Shown piece by piece: positions 45,111-54,300 of a stretch of DNA of 64,000 nucleotides. Source of the DNA: Kitasatospora arboriphila (GTDB lineage Bacteria > Actinomycetota > Actinomycetes > Mycobacteriales > Mycobacteriaceae). Location of the stretch: NCBI RefSeq assembly GCF_000717275.1, contig NZ_JNYV01000015.1, positions 86,550 to 150,549 on the forward strand. Direction: 5' to 3'. The first letter of the stretch is position 1. Each line of letters starts with the position of its first letter. The notes beneath the pieces were generated by a model. That model was given only the letters and a program-made list of their open reading frames with translations. It was not told the DNA's origin and made no database searches. Position numbers and translations under genes: made by a program.

Positions 45111-46445
45111 TCAAGTACTTGGTAGGCAGTCGATGATGTCCAATAAGGGAATTTTCGTGTATGACGACTTCGTCGGGTCGGACTCAGACCGCTCGACGTA
45201 GAAATGATCGTGATCTGAAAGCACACGCTTCGGTTTGTGCCCAAGGAGGCTCGCGGTGATATACATCGCGCTGAGGCTGGTCACGTCGCAGATGGATCCC
45301 AGTCGTAGGAGCGATCGGGTTTCGGCGACGGCCTCGTGTTCGCCTGCTCGAATGATCAGCCGTAGCCCCGGCGACACTGCTTGCGCGGCCACCGCAACGG
45401 TTATGTTATCGAGATCGTTTGACCCGACTGCAGCGATCGCAATCGCGTGTTTTATACCCACCCGTTTGAGGGTCTCTCGGTCACCACCGTGGCCAATGAC
45501 GGTTGGAATGTTGAGTGAACGGACCAGTCGGAGATTCCTCGCGTTTGGGTCCCGTTCAACGCCCACCACAGGCACTCGCAGTGCCTGTAGCTCCAAACAA
45601 AGGCGTACACCAACCTGGCCAAGGCCGACCACCACAACGTGACCATTGCGGGGCAGCACCCGACGCCCTATCAAGCCGACTAGTCGCCGCCCAAGAATCC
45701 GGTCAACGACTCCCGCTGTAAACAGGGCAGTGAGTACGACTGTGACCAGCATGGCCAAGGAGGCGAAAATTGCATACGCAGAGTTTTGGTGGACATCGGC
45801 CGCTGGGCCAACGGTCGTGACGACTCGCACCGCCTCATTGAATGCAGGCAGTGGGTCGACATGCAGGCCGACGGTCAGCCACAGCCAATCAGCAACTAGC
45901 ACGGCATGGAGTCCGACCATCCCGACGAGCAGCATGTACGTACCGAGGTCGTGGGAACCAAGCAATCCGGTGATACTGATAAGCGCGCGTCGCCAAGGGG
46001 CTGGTCGAGGCAGGTTGACAAGCCGGTTGAGAAGCCGCCCATCAACGACTCTAGTTGCCAGCATCCGATTTCCGACACGTTGCGCTGCAGTCAATCCGGA
46101 ATCGAGGCATGGTCCGGCTAGGAGGGGGGCCGCGAGGTCGGCTGGGGTTGTCACGTCGCACTGAGGGAGCATCCGTGCCACCTGTTCGGCCATGGTGCGG
46201 TCGAACAGGGTCACAAGTAGGTGCGTGGATGCCGAAATGTGTGAGATGGCTAGTGCGTAACGCAGCGCAAGCACGTCGTCATGCATCAGAACCGCAGCAC
46301 CGTGCAAGCCGGGAGCGACGGCACGCCGCAAGTCACTATCGCTAGGCTTGAAGAGGTGCGTCACCCCGAAACCTTTGGCGCGTAACGACGAACATACCCG
46401 TCGTGCCAGAAGAGTCTGTCCGATCACGAGGTAGTCCTCAGTCAT
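45111..46445 (-). CDS. Ion channel-like protein with two RCK/TrkA-N domains
   Basis: The ATG 46445 (AAAGGGG upstream) gives 444 aa. Residues 1-110 are a first TrkA-N-like domain (YLVIGQTLLARRVCSSLRAK); two membrane helices frame a pore loop at about 175-265; residues about 280-440 are a second TrkA-N/RCK domain with VVVVGLGQVGVRLCLEL and ERDPNARN. The filter place reads TTVGPAAD instead of TVGYGD, so K+ selectivity is in doubt. Relatives are called potassium channel family or NAD-binding proteins. No relation to the catabolic genes is evident. Confidence 0.8.
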   Translation of the reverse strand: MTEDYLVIGQTLLARRVCSSLRAKGFGVTHLFKPSDSDLRRAVAPGLHGAAVLMHDDVLALRYALAISHISASTHLLVTLFDRTMAEQVARMLPQCDVTTPADLAAPLLAGPCLDSGLTAAQRVGNRMLATRVVDGRLLNRLVNLPRPAPWRRALISITGLLGSHDLGTYMLLVGMVGLHAVLVADWLWLTVGLHVDPLPAFNEAVRVVTTVGPAADVHQNSAYAIFASLAMLVTVVLTALFTAGVVDRILGRRLVGLIGRRVLPRNGHVVVVGLGQVGVRLCLELQALRVPVVGVERDPNARNLRLVRSLNIPTVIGHGGDRETLKRVGIKHAIAIAAVGSNDLDNITVAVAAQAVSPGLRLIIRAGEHEAVAETRSLLRLGSICDVTSLSAMYITASLLGHKPKRVLSDHDHFYVERSESDPTKSSYTKIPLLDIIDCLPST

Positions 46446-47076
46446 CTCGGCCCCTTTCAAGAGCGTGTCCCGACTAGCGGGTGATGTGGCTGGTGCGAGG
46501 CCCCGGTTAGGTCCGTTAGTAGGGCAAAGTTGGGCCGCGGTGCGAGCAGTCGATTTACGAGAGGAATCGCCACAAGTTCCATTGACAAGTATGCATATGT
46601 TTGTCAGCATGAAGGCTAGCGCATAAGGGGCGCCGAAAGGACGTGTCTGTGAGTCTGCGCCAGCGACGCGTTCGGAGAACCTCCGGTATCACGCTCCTAC
46701 CGGCGGTATTTCGGCGTCACAGCCAACAGAAATCTTTGGCGCGGGGATGACGGTTGACATCGACGGGCTGCGGGTGGGCAACCCCCCTCGGCGAGATGGG
46801 CGCACACATCGGCGGAGGCAGGGTGGTTTGGGGTAGCGAGGTCATGCATCCAGAACAGGCCGGGGCTGTCGAGCCCGGACAGAATGGTGGGGTGACTGGC
46901 CGGACGTTGGCCCCTCCCTGCTAGCACGTGGTCCTCAAGCTCCCATCCGAGGGGAGTAGAGATAGATTTCGATGTTCGAGGAGCGCGCCCGGCCTGACGC
47001 AACTGTCGACTTCTCCATAACCAAGCACGAATTCTTGGATTCAACCCCCTTATATCAATGGAAGGTACTGATTTGT
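46446..47076. other. Divergent intergenic region before SnoaL-like gene 3
   Basis: No gene is supported. GGAAGG at 47060-47065 is the likely ribosome site of the next gene. No clear operator is seen. Confidence 0.5.
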
Positions 47077-47553
47077 ATGGGCTACAGCGCTGAAGAGGTT
47101 GCGGACCGAATGGCGATTCATGACTTGATCGCGACATACGTTCACGCTATCGATGATGGCCGATATGACGACCTTGATCAGGTGTTTTTGCCAGAGACGC
47201 TGTTTGACCTCACATCGGCGGGCTCAGTACTGGCGCACTGGCCTGAGGTCAAGGAGATATATCGGGGTAATAGCGATGTTTTCGTTAAATACTTTCACCT
47301 ATACGGGAACTTGCAGATAAAGTTCGACGAGACGCGCAGTACAGCCACGATGCAGTCTAAAGTCATCAACCCCATTGGGGTGAACGACGAGGAAGGCCAC
47401 CTCCGCCTGTTTCAGGTGCACGGTGTTTACGACGACGTGCTTCGAAAAACTAACGAGGGCTGGCGGATCACGAATCGGGTGTGGCTGCAAGGTTGGATTA
47501 GCGGTGACTATCCCTTCGCCGGTGGTCCCGCAGAGATTGGCAAGGCGCGGTAG
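47077..47553 (+). CDS. SnoaL-like (NTF2-fold) protein 3
   Basis: I choose ATG 47077 (158 aa); the frame extends upstream without support. The protein has VADRMAIHDLIATYVHAIDD, RYDDLDQVFLPETLFDLTSA, KYFHLYGNLQIKFDE and WRITNRVWLQGWISGDYPF. This is the SnoaL_4/scytalone dehydratase-like pattern, with a His-Asp pair (IHD, HAID) in the common active-site region. It is alone between long intergenic regions. Confidence 0.8.
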   Translation: MGYSAEEVADRMAIHDLIATYVHAIDDGRYDDLDQVFLPETLFDLTSAGSVLAHWPEVKEIYRGNSDVFVKYFHLYGNLQIKFDETRSTATMQSKVINPIGVNDEEGHLRLFQVHGVYDDVLRKTNEGWRITNRVWLQGWISGDYPFAGGPAEIGKAR

Positions 47554-48389
47554 CGAAGTGGACTATGATGGCGCGCGTGATCGCGATAAGGGATGCTGGG
47601 CTTGGTGGCTCTTCGCGGCAATCTGTGCCGACGTCGTCGTTCCGATGTGGATGCATTCCGGGGGAAGCTACGAAGATCTCGCGGGGGGCCGGCGGGTCCA
47701 TGATCGCTGCTGAAATCTATTCAGCAGGCAACGGCATAGGCGCGGCGCCATTAATCCCTTGGGCCGCGGACGATTTATCTTCTGAAAACCCGATGAAGAG
47801 GAGCTAGGTGTAGTCCCATCTCGAATAATCTGTTGGACATCTTGCTTGGCGCGCCGTGAAGCGATCTGGCAAAGACGCTAACCCCCACACCGAGTACTCG
47901 GACTCTACGGTCCGCTGAGGCCGTGGCTTTGGGTCAGTGACGCTGGTACGCGGCCAACTTGATGCCGGTAGTCGTTGATCGCCGTGGTCCATGTGCCATT
48001 CGCGCCAGGTCAAATGACTCGAAACGATGACAGGCCGCCCCCGACGCGTCAGTAACGGGCGTCGGGGGCGCAATGATCTGCCGACTGGGCGTTGATTGGT
48101 TCGAGAGTGGGATTGCGCTAGTGATGAGGCCCGCGCACAACTTGACCACTCCAGCATGCCAGAACACTTCTCATGCGTGCCTAATACCTGTGCAAGGGGA
48201 GCTCTTGCCGCCCAACACGGTTGTCGTATGACGCTACTAATATGCCACTGCAGCGGCCGGCCTCGCTTGAATCGAAGATCGACCTAGGCTGCGCCCTTGG
48301 GTGGGTTGCTGGCGACGTTCATCCGCGGGCGCGCTGCCGCAGCTGCGGATCTCAGTGGGCACAGCTTTGCAGGTCCCGTGTATAGGAGT
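47554..48389. other. Convergent intergenic region with strong hairpin
   Basis: No gene is supported in these 836 bp. A perfect 11-bp inverted repeat GCCCCCGACGC/GCGTCGGGGGC lies at 48037-48047 and 48059-48069. It has no T run, but its place between converging genes suits a terminator or a remnant of an older gene end. Confidence 0.5.
48037..48069. terminator. Hairpin between converging genes
   Basis: Perfect 11-bp GC-rich arms with an 11-base loop; no U tract on either strand, so it is a possible rather than a typical rho-independent terminator. Confidence 0.4.
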
Positions 48390-48866
48390 TCAGGGCCTGA
48401 GCAGTCTATTGGGCTGTTTCATTCCGGGTGCGGTATCAGGATAGTACTTTTCGAGGCCGTTGCGATTTACATCGACGTTGCAGGCTTCGAAGAAGATGCC
48501 CAAGGGGCCCGCGAAGAAGGCGGCGCGAGATTCGGCATCTGTAGGGCCGCCTTGGTGCAACCAGCTGCATTCGCGGAGGCGTTCTTGTTCGGCGCTGATG
48601 GTGTCGGTCCAGTACCCCAGGTGGTGGAAGATGGTGCCATCGGCGGGTTCGTTGGGGGTGCCCGGAACTTTTTCGAATAATTCCAGTGCGACGGGGCCAT
48701 CTGCGGAGAACACGAGGCGGGTGTCGAGAGTAAAGCGTGTGCCGTCGGCGTGCATATTCTCCCCAACGTAGTGCTTGACGGGGTTCCAGTTGACTTGGAG
48801 GGCATTGCCGAACTGGTCCATGGCTTCGTCGAGGTCGTCGACGCAGAATGCGACGTGCCAGATCAT
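48390..48866 (-). CDS. VOC-family protein, tandem copy 2
   Basis: The ATG 48866 overlaps the stop of the upstream VOC gene (ATGA), 158 aa. Metal-site positions of the vicinal-oxygen-chelate fold are present: IWHVAF (His), IFHHLGYW (His) and FFEACN (Glu). Such proteins are isomerases, lyases or dioxygenases. It is clearly a paralogue of its upstream partner (shared GTPN, HHLGYW). Possibly a heteromer. Confidence 0.8.
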   Translation of the reverse strand: MIWHVAFCVDDLDEAMDQFGNALQVNWNPVKHYVGENMHADGTRFTLDTRLVFSADGPVALELFEKVPGTPNEPADGTIFHHLGYWTDTISAEQERLRECSWLHQGGPTDAESRAAFFAGPLGIFFEACNVDVNRNGLEKYYPDTAPGMKQPNRLLRP

Positions 48867-49342
48867 GGGGTGGCTCCTGGATAGAAGGCATCTAGGCCCG
48901 CTCTTTTGGTGAGAGCATTGGTTGCTTCGAGGAGGATCCCGTAGGGACCTTCGTTTAGCATGATTCGGCGCAGCCCGGTTTCGGGATCGTTGCGGTAGTA
49001 CACACACGGCATCCCTAGCCCGGATAGGCGACTGTCTTCGGCTTCGAGGTCGTCGGACCAGTAACCGAGGTGGTGGAAAGCCGAGTTTCCGCGCCGCACG
49101 TTCGGAGTACCTGGCGTGGGCTCGATCAGTTCGATCGAAAGCGGCAGATCAGTCGAGAATGTGACCCGGGTCTTTAGGTGGAATGTGGATCCATCGCGAT
49201 TGGTCATGTCGCTGTCAACTTCGTGGATGGGAGCCCAGCTTAGTCCCAGAGCCTTCTCCAGGTCGGCCATACCTTCCTCGAGGTGTTCCACGAGTAGGCC
49301 GACATGCCAGATCTGGCGTGGACTGCTATTTAAAGTAGTCAT
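48863..49342 (-). CDS. VOC-family protein, tandem copy 1
   Basis: I choose ATG 49342 (159 aa). The fold has IWHVGLLVEHLEEG, SAFHHLGYWSDD and GILLEATN, with the same three ligand positions as copy 2. The start codon lies in GTTACTATGACTA, similar to the half operator upstream of the crotonase gene, so control by the same regulator is possible. Divergent from the ABC transporter operon with 103 bp between. Confidence 0.8.
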   Translation of the reverse strand: MTTLNSSPRQIWHVGLLVEHLEEGMADLEKALGLSWAPIHEVDSDMTNRDGSTFHLKTRVTFSTDLPLSIELIEPTPGTPNVRRGNSAFHHLGYWSDDLEAEDSRLSGLGMPCVYYRNDPETGLRRIMLNEGPYGILLEATNALTKRAGLDAFYPGATP

Positions 49343-49445
49343 AGTAACGATGTTAAGCCCGGGGTCGGCCGCGTGTCTAGGGGCGCCGACAGACCTTACG
49401 AAAGTGACTACAGACACTTGTCACGCAGAACGTGATGCAGGTAAC

Positions 49446-51023
49446 ATGCATACTGTGACTATACATAGCGGGATAGCTGAATCGGTGGTCCTGGCGGTGT
49501 CGGGACTCTCGAAGACCTTCCCCGGAGTGAAGGCCCTCGATGACATAGACCTCGAAATACAGGCCGGTGAGATCCACGCGTTGGTGGGTCAAAACGGCTC
49601 TGGAAAATCCACCCTGATCAAGGTGTTGGCCGGGGTGATCGAAGCGGATTCGGGTGCGACCGCGAGCGTGCGTGGAGCTCGTCTCAACGTCGGAAATTCG
49701 CAGTCCGCGCACGACTGTGGCCTGCGATTCGTGCACCAGGATCTAGGCCTCATTCCGAACTTGAGTGCCGTCGACAACCTCGCAATGGGTTTCGGCTACG
49801 CGACGGGAGGGATGGGCCGCATTAGATGGAAGGCGCAGCGCGAGCGGGCTAGGCAGGCGCTGGCACGGGTAGTTGAAGACTTTCCATTGCATACCGAAGT
49901 CAGCAAGCTGACGGTGTTTGAGAAGACGGCCTTGGCCATCGCCCGTGCGCTGCAGGATTGGGATGAGCACGGGGCATTGCTCGTCCTGGACGAGCCCACA
50001 GCCGCCATGCCGCGGCAGCAGGTCGAGCACCTTTTCTCGTTGCTGCGACGCATCCGGGACCGCGGGATGGCGGTCATGCTGGTCACGCACCACCTTGAAG
50101 AGGTTTTTGCTATCGCCGATCGTGTGACGATCTTCAAAGACGGGACACGGGTGTCCACTAGGGCAGTATCCGAGCTGAACCCTGGAACGGTAACTTCGCT
50201 GATGACGGGCGGCCGGACCAGGAAGCTGTCGGATAAGCGCGATCGAGCGCCAGGCGATGTCGCTCTCGAAGTCTCCGGACTGACCAGTGAAACGCTTCGC
50301 GGCGTAGATCTGACGGTCCGTGTTGGCGAGATCGTAGGCGTTGCCGGTTTGAGTGGCTCAGGGCGAGACGACCTGTGCGAAGTCATCTTTGGCGCCTCCG
50401 AAGGCCGAGGCAAGGTCGAGGTTGCGGGAAACGAGCTCACGCTTGGGCGTCCCGATCTGGCGATACGCGCCGGCGTTGGGCTAGTTCCGGCGCACCGGCA
50501 CCGCGACGGACTAATCATGACCCAGTCTGTCCTACGAAACCTGTCACTTGGCGGCCTGCGGTCGCTTGCTCCCCGCGGCCGTATTCACGCCCGCCGCGAA
50601 CGCGCGGAAGCAGACAGATGGATTAGCACGCTCGGCGTCAAGACCCCCTCGGCAGAAGCCGGTGTTGCGTCTCTGTCTGGCGGAAACCAGCAGAAGGTTG
50701 TTGTGGGGAAGTGGCTGCGGTTAAAGCCCAAGGTGTTGCTGCTCGACGAGCCCACGCAGGGTGTCGATGTCGCCGCGCAAGCTGACCTGCACGAGCTCCT
50801 TGTTGAGGCCGCAGACGGTGGCGCAGCGTTGCTTGTGTGCTCGTCCGACGAAGTCGAACTGAGCAAACTGTGCGATCGCGTCATAGTACTCCGCCAAGGT
50901 AGCTGTGCCCTCGAACTGACAGGCGACGCAGTTACCGCCCACCGCATCGTTGTCGAGACTCTCAACGTCGAAACTCAATCCGCTGCGGAAACGCCCAACA
51001 AACCTAAGGAACTCGCCTCATGA
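49446..51023 (+). CDS. Sugar-type ABC importer ATPase with two nucleotide domains
   Basis: The ATG 49446 gives 525 aa of the RbsA/MglA/XylG type. Domain 1 has Walker A GQNGSGKST (48-56), Walker B LLVLDEPTAAM, and in place of LSGGQ a TVFEKTALAIARAL stretch. Domain 2 has GLSGSGRDDL (Walker A lost, as usual in the family), LSGGNQQKVV and LLLDEPTQGVD. The next gene, the permease, overlaps by 4 bp. No substrate-binding protein gene is near. In catabolic clusters such transporters can carry non-sugar ring compounds. Confidence 0.9.
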   Translation: MHTVTIHSGIAESVVLAVSGLSKTFPGVKALDDIDLEIQAGEIHALVGQNGSGKSTLIKVLAGVIEADSGATASVRGARLNVGNSQSAHDCGLRFVHQDLGLIPNLSAVDNLAMGFGYATGGMGRIRWKAQRERARQALARVVEDFPLHTEVSKLTVFEKTALAIARALQDWDEHGALLVLDEPTAAMPRQQVEHLFSLLRRIRDRGMAVMLVTHHLEEVFAIADRVTIFKDGTRVSTRAVSELNPGTVTSLMTGGRTRKLSDKRDRAPGDVALEVSGLTSETLRGVDLTVRVGEIVGVAGLSGSGRDDLCEVIFGASEGRGKVEVAGNELTLGRPDLAIRAGVGLVPAHRHRDGLIMTQSVLRNLSLGGLRSLAPRGRIHARRERAEADRWISTLGVKTPSAEAGVASLSGGNQQKVVVGKWLRLKPKVLLLDEPTQGVDVAAQADLHELLVEAADGGAALLVCSSDEVELSKLCDRVIVLRQGSCALELTGDAVTAHRIVVETLNVETQSAAETPNKPKELAS

Positions 51024-52063
51024 CGACTCTGGACACGACACCGCCGCACACCACTGGTGGGGCCCCCAAGCCGACGCCCAGAAGCAGATCGATCCGCGGA
51101 AAGTCGCTGGCGCACTGGATGGCGCTCGACCGGTTCTCGGGTGTCTACATCATCATCGCGCTAGTTGCGCTCTTTATGTTGTGGATCCCGGACACGTTCG
51201 GAACACCGACCAATGCCCGCGCGCTCATAGCCGGCCAAGCCATTACCGGCGTCATTGCCCTCGCCGCAACGATCTCGTTGATTTCTGGAGTCTTCGACTT
51301 GTCGATCGCCGCCACCATGGCGCTCTCGATTAGTATCTGCGGTCAACTGCAGGCCGTCGTGGGGATGAACCCGTGGTTAGCAGTCTTATGTTGTCTGGCG
51401 GTCGGTGCAGTGGTTGGTGTCGCGAACTCGATCATCGTCACGAGGCTGCATATTGATCCGGTCATCGGAACGCTGGCCATGTCAGCGATCCTCGCTGCCG
51501 TCACCTATTGGGTGGCATCGGGTCAGTCAATCCTATACGGGTTCGACCCCAGCTTTGTCAGTCTCGGCTCTTCCGAGCCGCTAGGCGTACCATTCACTTT
51601 GATCGTTCTGATCGTGCTGGCTGCAATTCTGTGGTATGTCCTCGAGCAGACTCCGGCTGGCCGCTACCTGTATGCGGCTGGCGCTAATCCTCAGGCAGCG
51701 CGGCTGAGTGGTGTCCGAGTTAACCGGCTGACTTGGGGGGCGCTGGTCACCTCTGGAATGCTCGCCGCAGCAGCGGGAGTCGTACTTACGATGCAGGTCG
51801 GTTCCGCACCCTTTCAGGGTGGTCTCCCGTACCTGTTGCCTGCCTACTCCGCTGCGTTCCTCGGCTCGACCCAGATTCGCCCAGGTCGGTTCAACATCCT
51901 TGGAACACTTGTAGCCATTTACGTCGTTGCTGTTGCGGTCAAGGGCCTGCAGCTCAAGTTCCCCGAATCTCCGTGGGTGACCGACCTGGTGCAAGGCTCC
52001 ATCCTGCTGCTCGCCGTAGGCTTTGCGGTGTGGGCCACCCGACGTAGAGCGGCCGGTTCGTAG
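51020..52063 (+). CDS. ABC importer permease (RbsC type)
   Basis: This 347-aa permease has about ten helices and the BPD_transp_2 pattern: GVIALAATISLISGVFDLSI, VVGVANSIIVTRLHIDPVIG, YLYAAGANPQAARLSGV (the coupling EAA-like loop) and AAAAGVVLT. Starts in the ATGA overlap with the ATPase gene. A terminator-like hairpin follows after 15 bp. Confidence 0.9.
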   Translation: MTTLDTTPPHTTGGAPKPTPRSRSIRGKSLAHWMALDRFSGVYIIIALVALFMLWIPDTFGTPTNARALIAGQAITGVIALAATISLISGVFDLSIAATMALSISICGQLQAVVGMNPWLAVLCCLAVGAVVGVANSIIVTRLHIDPVIGTLAMSAILAAVTYWVASGQSILYGFDPSFVSLGSSEPLGVPFTLIVLIVLAAILWYVLEQTPAGRYLYAAGANPQAARLSGVRVNRLTWGALVTSGMLAAAAGVVLTMQVGSAPFQGGLPYLLPAYSAAFLGSTQIRPGRFNILGTLVAIYVVAVAVKGLQLKFPESPWVTDLVQGSILLLAVGFAVWATRRRAAGS

Positions 52064-52074
52064 TCGATAGCCAG

Positions 52075-52117
52075 AAAACCCCGCTGGTGCCGCACCAATA
52101 GTGCTGCGCCAGCGGGG
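52075..52117 (-). terminator. Terminator of the acyl-CoA dehydrogenase operon
   Basis: Perfect 9-bp arms CCCCGCTGG (52079-52087) and CCAGCGGGG (52109-52117); on the minus strand they end in TTTT (52078-52075). It lies just beyond the stop of the minus-strand gene and can also slow the plus-strand ABC operon. Confidence 0.8.
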
Positions 52118-52123
52118 TCCCCG

Positions 52124-53176
52124 TTAGGCGAGCGTCGCAGGCCGGTATTCGGTGCCCACGATTGTTGGCCAGAGGTTTGCCGATCCTTGTGCCACTGAAA
52201 CCTCGGTCAGGTAGTCATCCCATCGTCGGACCGAACCGAAGTCCGACCGCCAAGACAAAACGCGGTTGGTATGGCGGTGCAGCTCGTGTTCTGCTGTGAA
52301 TCCGATGGCTCCCATGGCCTGGTGCGCGTTGCGCACGACTGTCGACGATGCGTGCCCTACCAGGGACGCAGAAGCCGCGATAGCGAAACGACTACGGGGG
52401 TCTGAGAATCCGCGCGCGTTGACCAGAGTTGCTGCAGCATCGGCTCCTGCTTTCGCGAGCCGGGCCTCGGACGCCATGTCGGCAACTAACTGCTGTACAG
52501 CTTGGAATTTGGCGAGGGGACGACCGAACTGGATCCGCGCACTCGTGTGGTCAACCACTAACCGCTCAATCCGGCTCATCGCACCAGCGATCAGGTGCGT
52601 GCGTGCCAGACCGCCGCGGAATCTGAACTCCTCGGCGAGAGAGTCGGAAACTTGCTGACCCGCGAGCTTGTCAAGATCGAAGGTCAGGTTGTCGCGAGGC
52701 TCGCCAGCATAGTTCGTACCCGCCACGATGCGGACCTCACCGGTCGGTACGTCTGCTACACGCCAGTTATTCTTCGAAGCCGGGTACAGCACGACGACTC
52801 TGTCCACTGCCCGTCCCCACGGAACAGCCATCGCATAGCCCTCAGAATTGGTGACTGCGGCGCTCCTGATAAGATTGTCATCGGCGGGTATTCCGGCGCA
52901 GTTCAGCAACCATCCGGCGAGGAGATCGTTCTCGGCGATTGGCACTCGAGCGGCGTCTCGCCCGACTGCTTCGAGCAGGTACATCGACTCGATCCAGCTG
53001 CCACCGCTGCCATGCTGCGCCTCGTCCCCGGTCAGACGGTCGAGACCTAGGCCAGCGAGGCGGTTCCACAGGTCACTGTCAATGATGGCGTCGTCACGTT
53101 CGTCGGTTGCTTCGCGCTTGCGCGAAAAGACCGATTCGAGCATGTCGATAAGTTCTTTGTGTTCGGCCCTGCTCAT
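52124..53176 (-). CDS. Acyl-CoA dehydrogenase, small subunit of a likely heteromer
   Basis: The ATG 53176 overlaps the stop of the upstream dehydrogenase gene (350 aa). The C-terminal domain is typical (RLVVDHTSARIQFGRPLAKFQAVQQLVADM, in parts; AHQAMGAIGFTAEHELH), but the N-terminal and middle domains are divergent and lack a clear FAD GxGSD block. In mycolata, steroid side-chain acyl-CoA dehydrogenases are alpha2beta2 pairs of such coupled genes (ChsE4-ChsE5 type), so this is probably the partner subunit. Substrate unknown. Confidence 0.85.
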   Translation of the reverse strand: MSRAEHKELIDMLESVFSRKREATDERDDAIIDSDLWNRLAGLGLDRLTGDEAQHGSGGSWIESMYLLEAVGRDAARVPIAENDLLAGWLLNCAGIPADDNLIRSAAVTNSEGYAMAVPWGRAVDRVVVLYPASKNNWRVADVPTGEVRIVAGTNYAGEPRDNLTFDLDKLAGQQVSDSLAEEFRFRGGLARTHLIAGAMSRIERLVVDHTSARIQFGRPLAKFQAVQQLVADMASEARLAKAGADAAATLVNARGFSDPRSRFAIAASASLVGHASSTVVRNAHQAMGAIGFTAEHELHRHTNRVLSWRSDFGSVRRWDDYLTEVSVAQGSANLWPTIVGTEYRPATLA

Positions 53177-54300
53177 CGCATCCCCAGTCCACGAGCTATT
53201 ACGCCGCGCAACACCTCGGATGTGCCCCCGCGGAGGGTGAAGCCGGGCCGCTGCATGACGCCGGCGGTTAAAAGTGCTTTGTACTCTTCGGTCGTCGCCG
53301 TGTGTCCGTCGGACATGGTGTCGACAGCGTCGACGATGTCGCCCTCGGTGCGCGAGCCCAGGAGCTTGACCATCGACGCATCGACGTCTGCGTTCTCCCC
53401 CCGCGATAGGGTGCGGGCGACCCCTTCGGACATCTGGTGAAGTCCGAACACCCGACCAACTAACCGCCCAACAGACTGGTCCCGCGGCAGGGCACCGCTG
53501 GCGACTTGTTCTGACGCCGACGCCAGTAGCTGGAACGTAGACATGAACCGTTCGGGCCCGCTGCGCTCGAATCCGAGTTCTGAAGTGACTTGCATCCACC
53601 CGTCTCCGATGGTCCCCAAGACCATGTCATCTGGCACAAAGACGTCGTCGAGAAGCACCTCGTTGAAGTGATGGTCCCCAGCCATCGTAAGAATCGGCCG
53701 AATCGTTACTCCGGGGGCGTCCAGCAATACGATGAACTGACTTAGCCCCGCGTGCCGTTGCGTCGGATCCAAGGGTTCAGTCCGGGCGAGCGCGAAGAAC
53801 GCATCCGCGTGGTGGGCGCCCGAGGTCCAGAGTTTCGTGCCGGTTACCTTCCACCCACCTTCGACCTGAACAGCTTTTGTGCGGACGCTGGCAAGGTCGG
53901 AGCCCGATTCGGGTTCGCTCATTCCGATCGCCCAAGATATCTCGCCTGCGGTGATTGCAGGCAGGAAGCGATGACGCTGCTCGTCGGTGCCGAAGCGGAC
54001 CAGGGTGGGTGCGGCCTGTCGATCGGCGACCCAGTGGGCGGCCACAGGTGCGCCGATGGCAAGGAGTTCTTCGGTTACCACAAAACGCTCCAAGAAGCTG
54101 CGACCGTGCCCGCCGAATTCGGAAGGAATTGTCATGCCAAGCCACCCTCGCTCTGCGAGGCGCTTGCTGAACGCCGGATCCCAACCAGTCAGCCAGGAAT
54201 CGACGGTGGGCACAAAGTCGCCATCATCGACACTTTGGACCAGAAAAGCACGAATTTCATTGCGTAGGTTTTCAAGCGTCCCCGAACGTACGTTAAGCAC
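53173..54300 (-). CDS. Acyl-CoA dehydrogenase, catalytic subunit candidate
   Basis: This 375-aa protein starts at GTG 54300, overlapping the crotonase gene by 8 bp. FAD-binding MSEPESGSDLASVRTKA and KLWTSGAHHAD, and GFERSGPERFMS with the Glu used as base in the related FadE/ChsE subunits, point to a catalytically complete subunit. The C-terminal RGGTSEVLRGVIAR is the dimer/FAD motif. Works with the next gene and the crotonase in desaturation and hydration of a ring or side-chain acyl-CoA. Confidence 0.88.
   Translation of the reverse strand: MLNVRSGTLENLRNEIRAFLVQSVDDGDFVPTVDSWLTGWDPAFSKRLAERGWLGMTIPSEFGGHGRSFLERFVVTEELLAIGAPVAAHWVADRQAAPTLVRFGTDEQRHRFLPAITAGEISWAIGMSEPESGSDLASVRTKAVQVEGGWKVTGTKLWTSGAHHADAFFALARTEPLDPTQRHAGLSQFIVLLDAPGVTIRPILTMAGDHHFNEVLLDDVFVPDDMVLGTIGDGWMQVTSELGFERSGPERFMSTFQLLASASEQVASGALPRDQSVGRLVGRVFGLHQMSEGVARTLSRGENADVDASMVKLLGSRTEGDIVDAVDTMSDGHTATTEEYKALLTAGVMQRPGFTLRGGTSEVLRGVIARGLGMR

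Noticed and set aside
47565..48287. Several short open frames between SnoaL-like gene 3 and the VOC pair
   Set aside because: No domains, no coupling and strong overlap among frames; the region is treated as intergenic.
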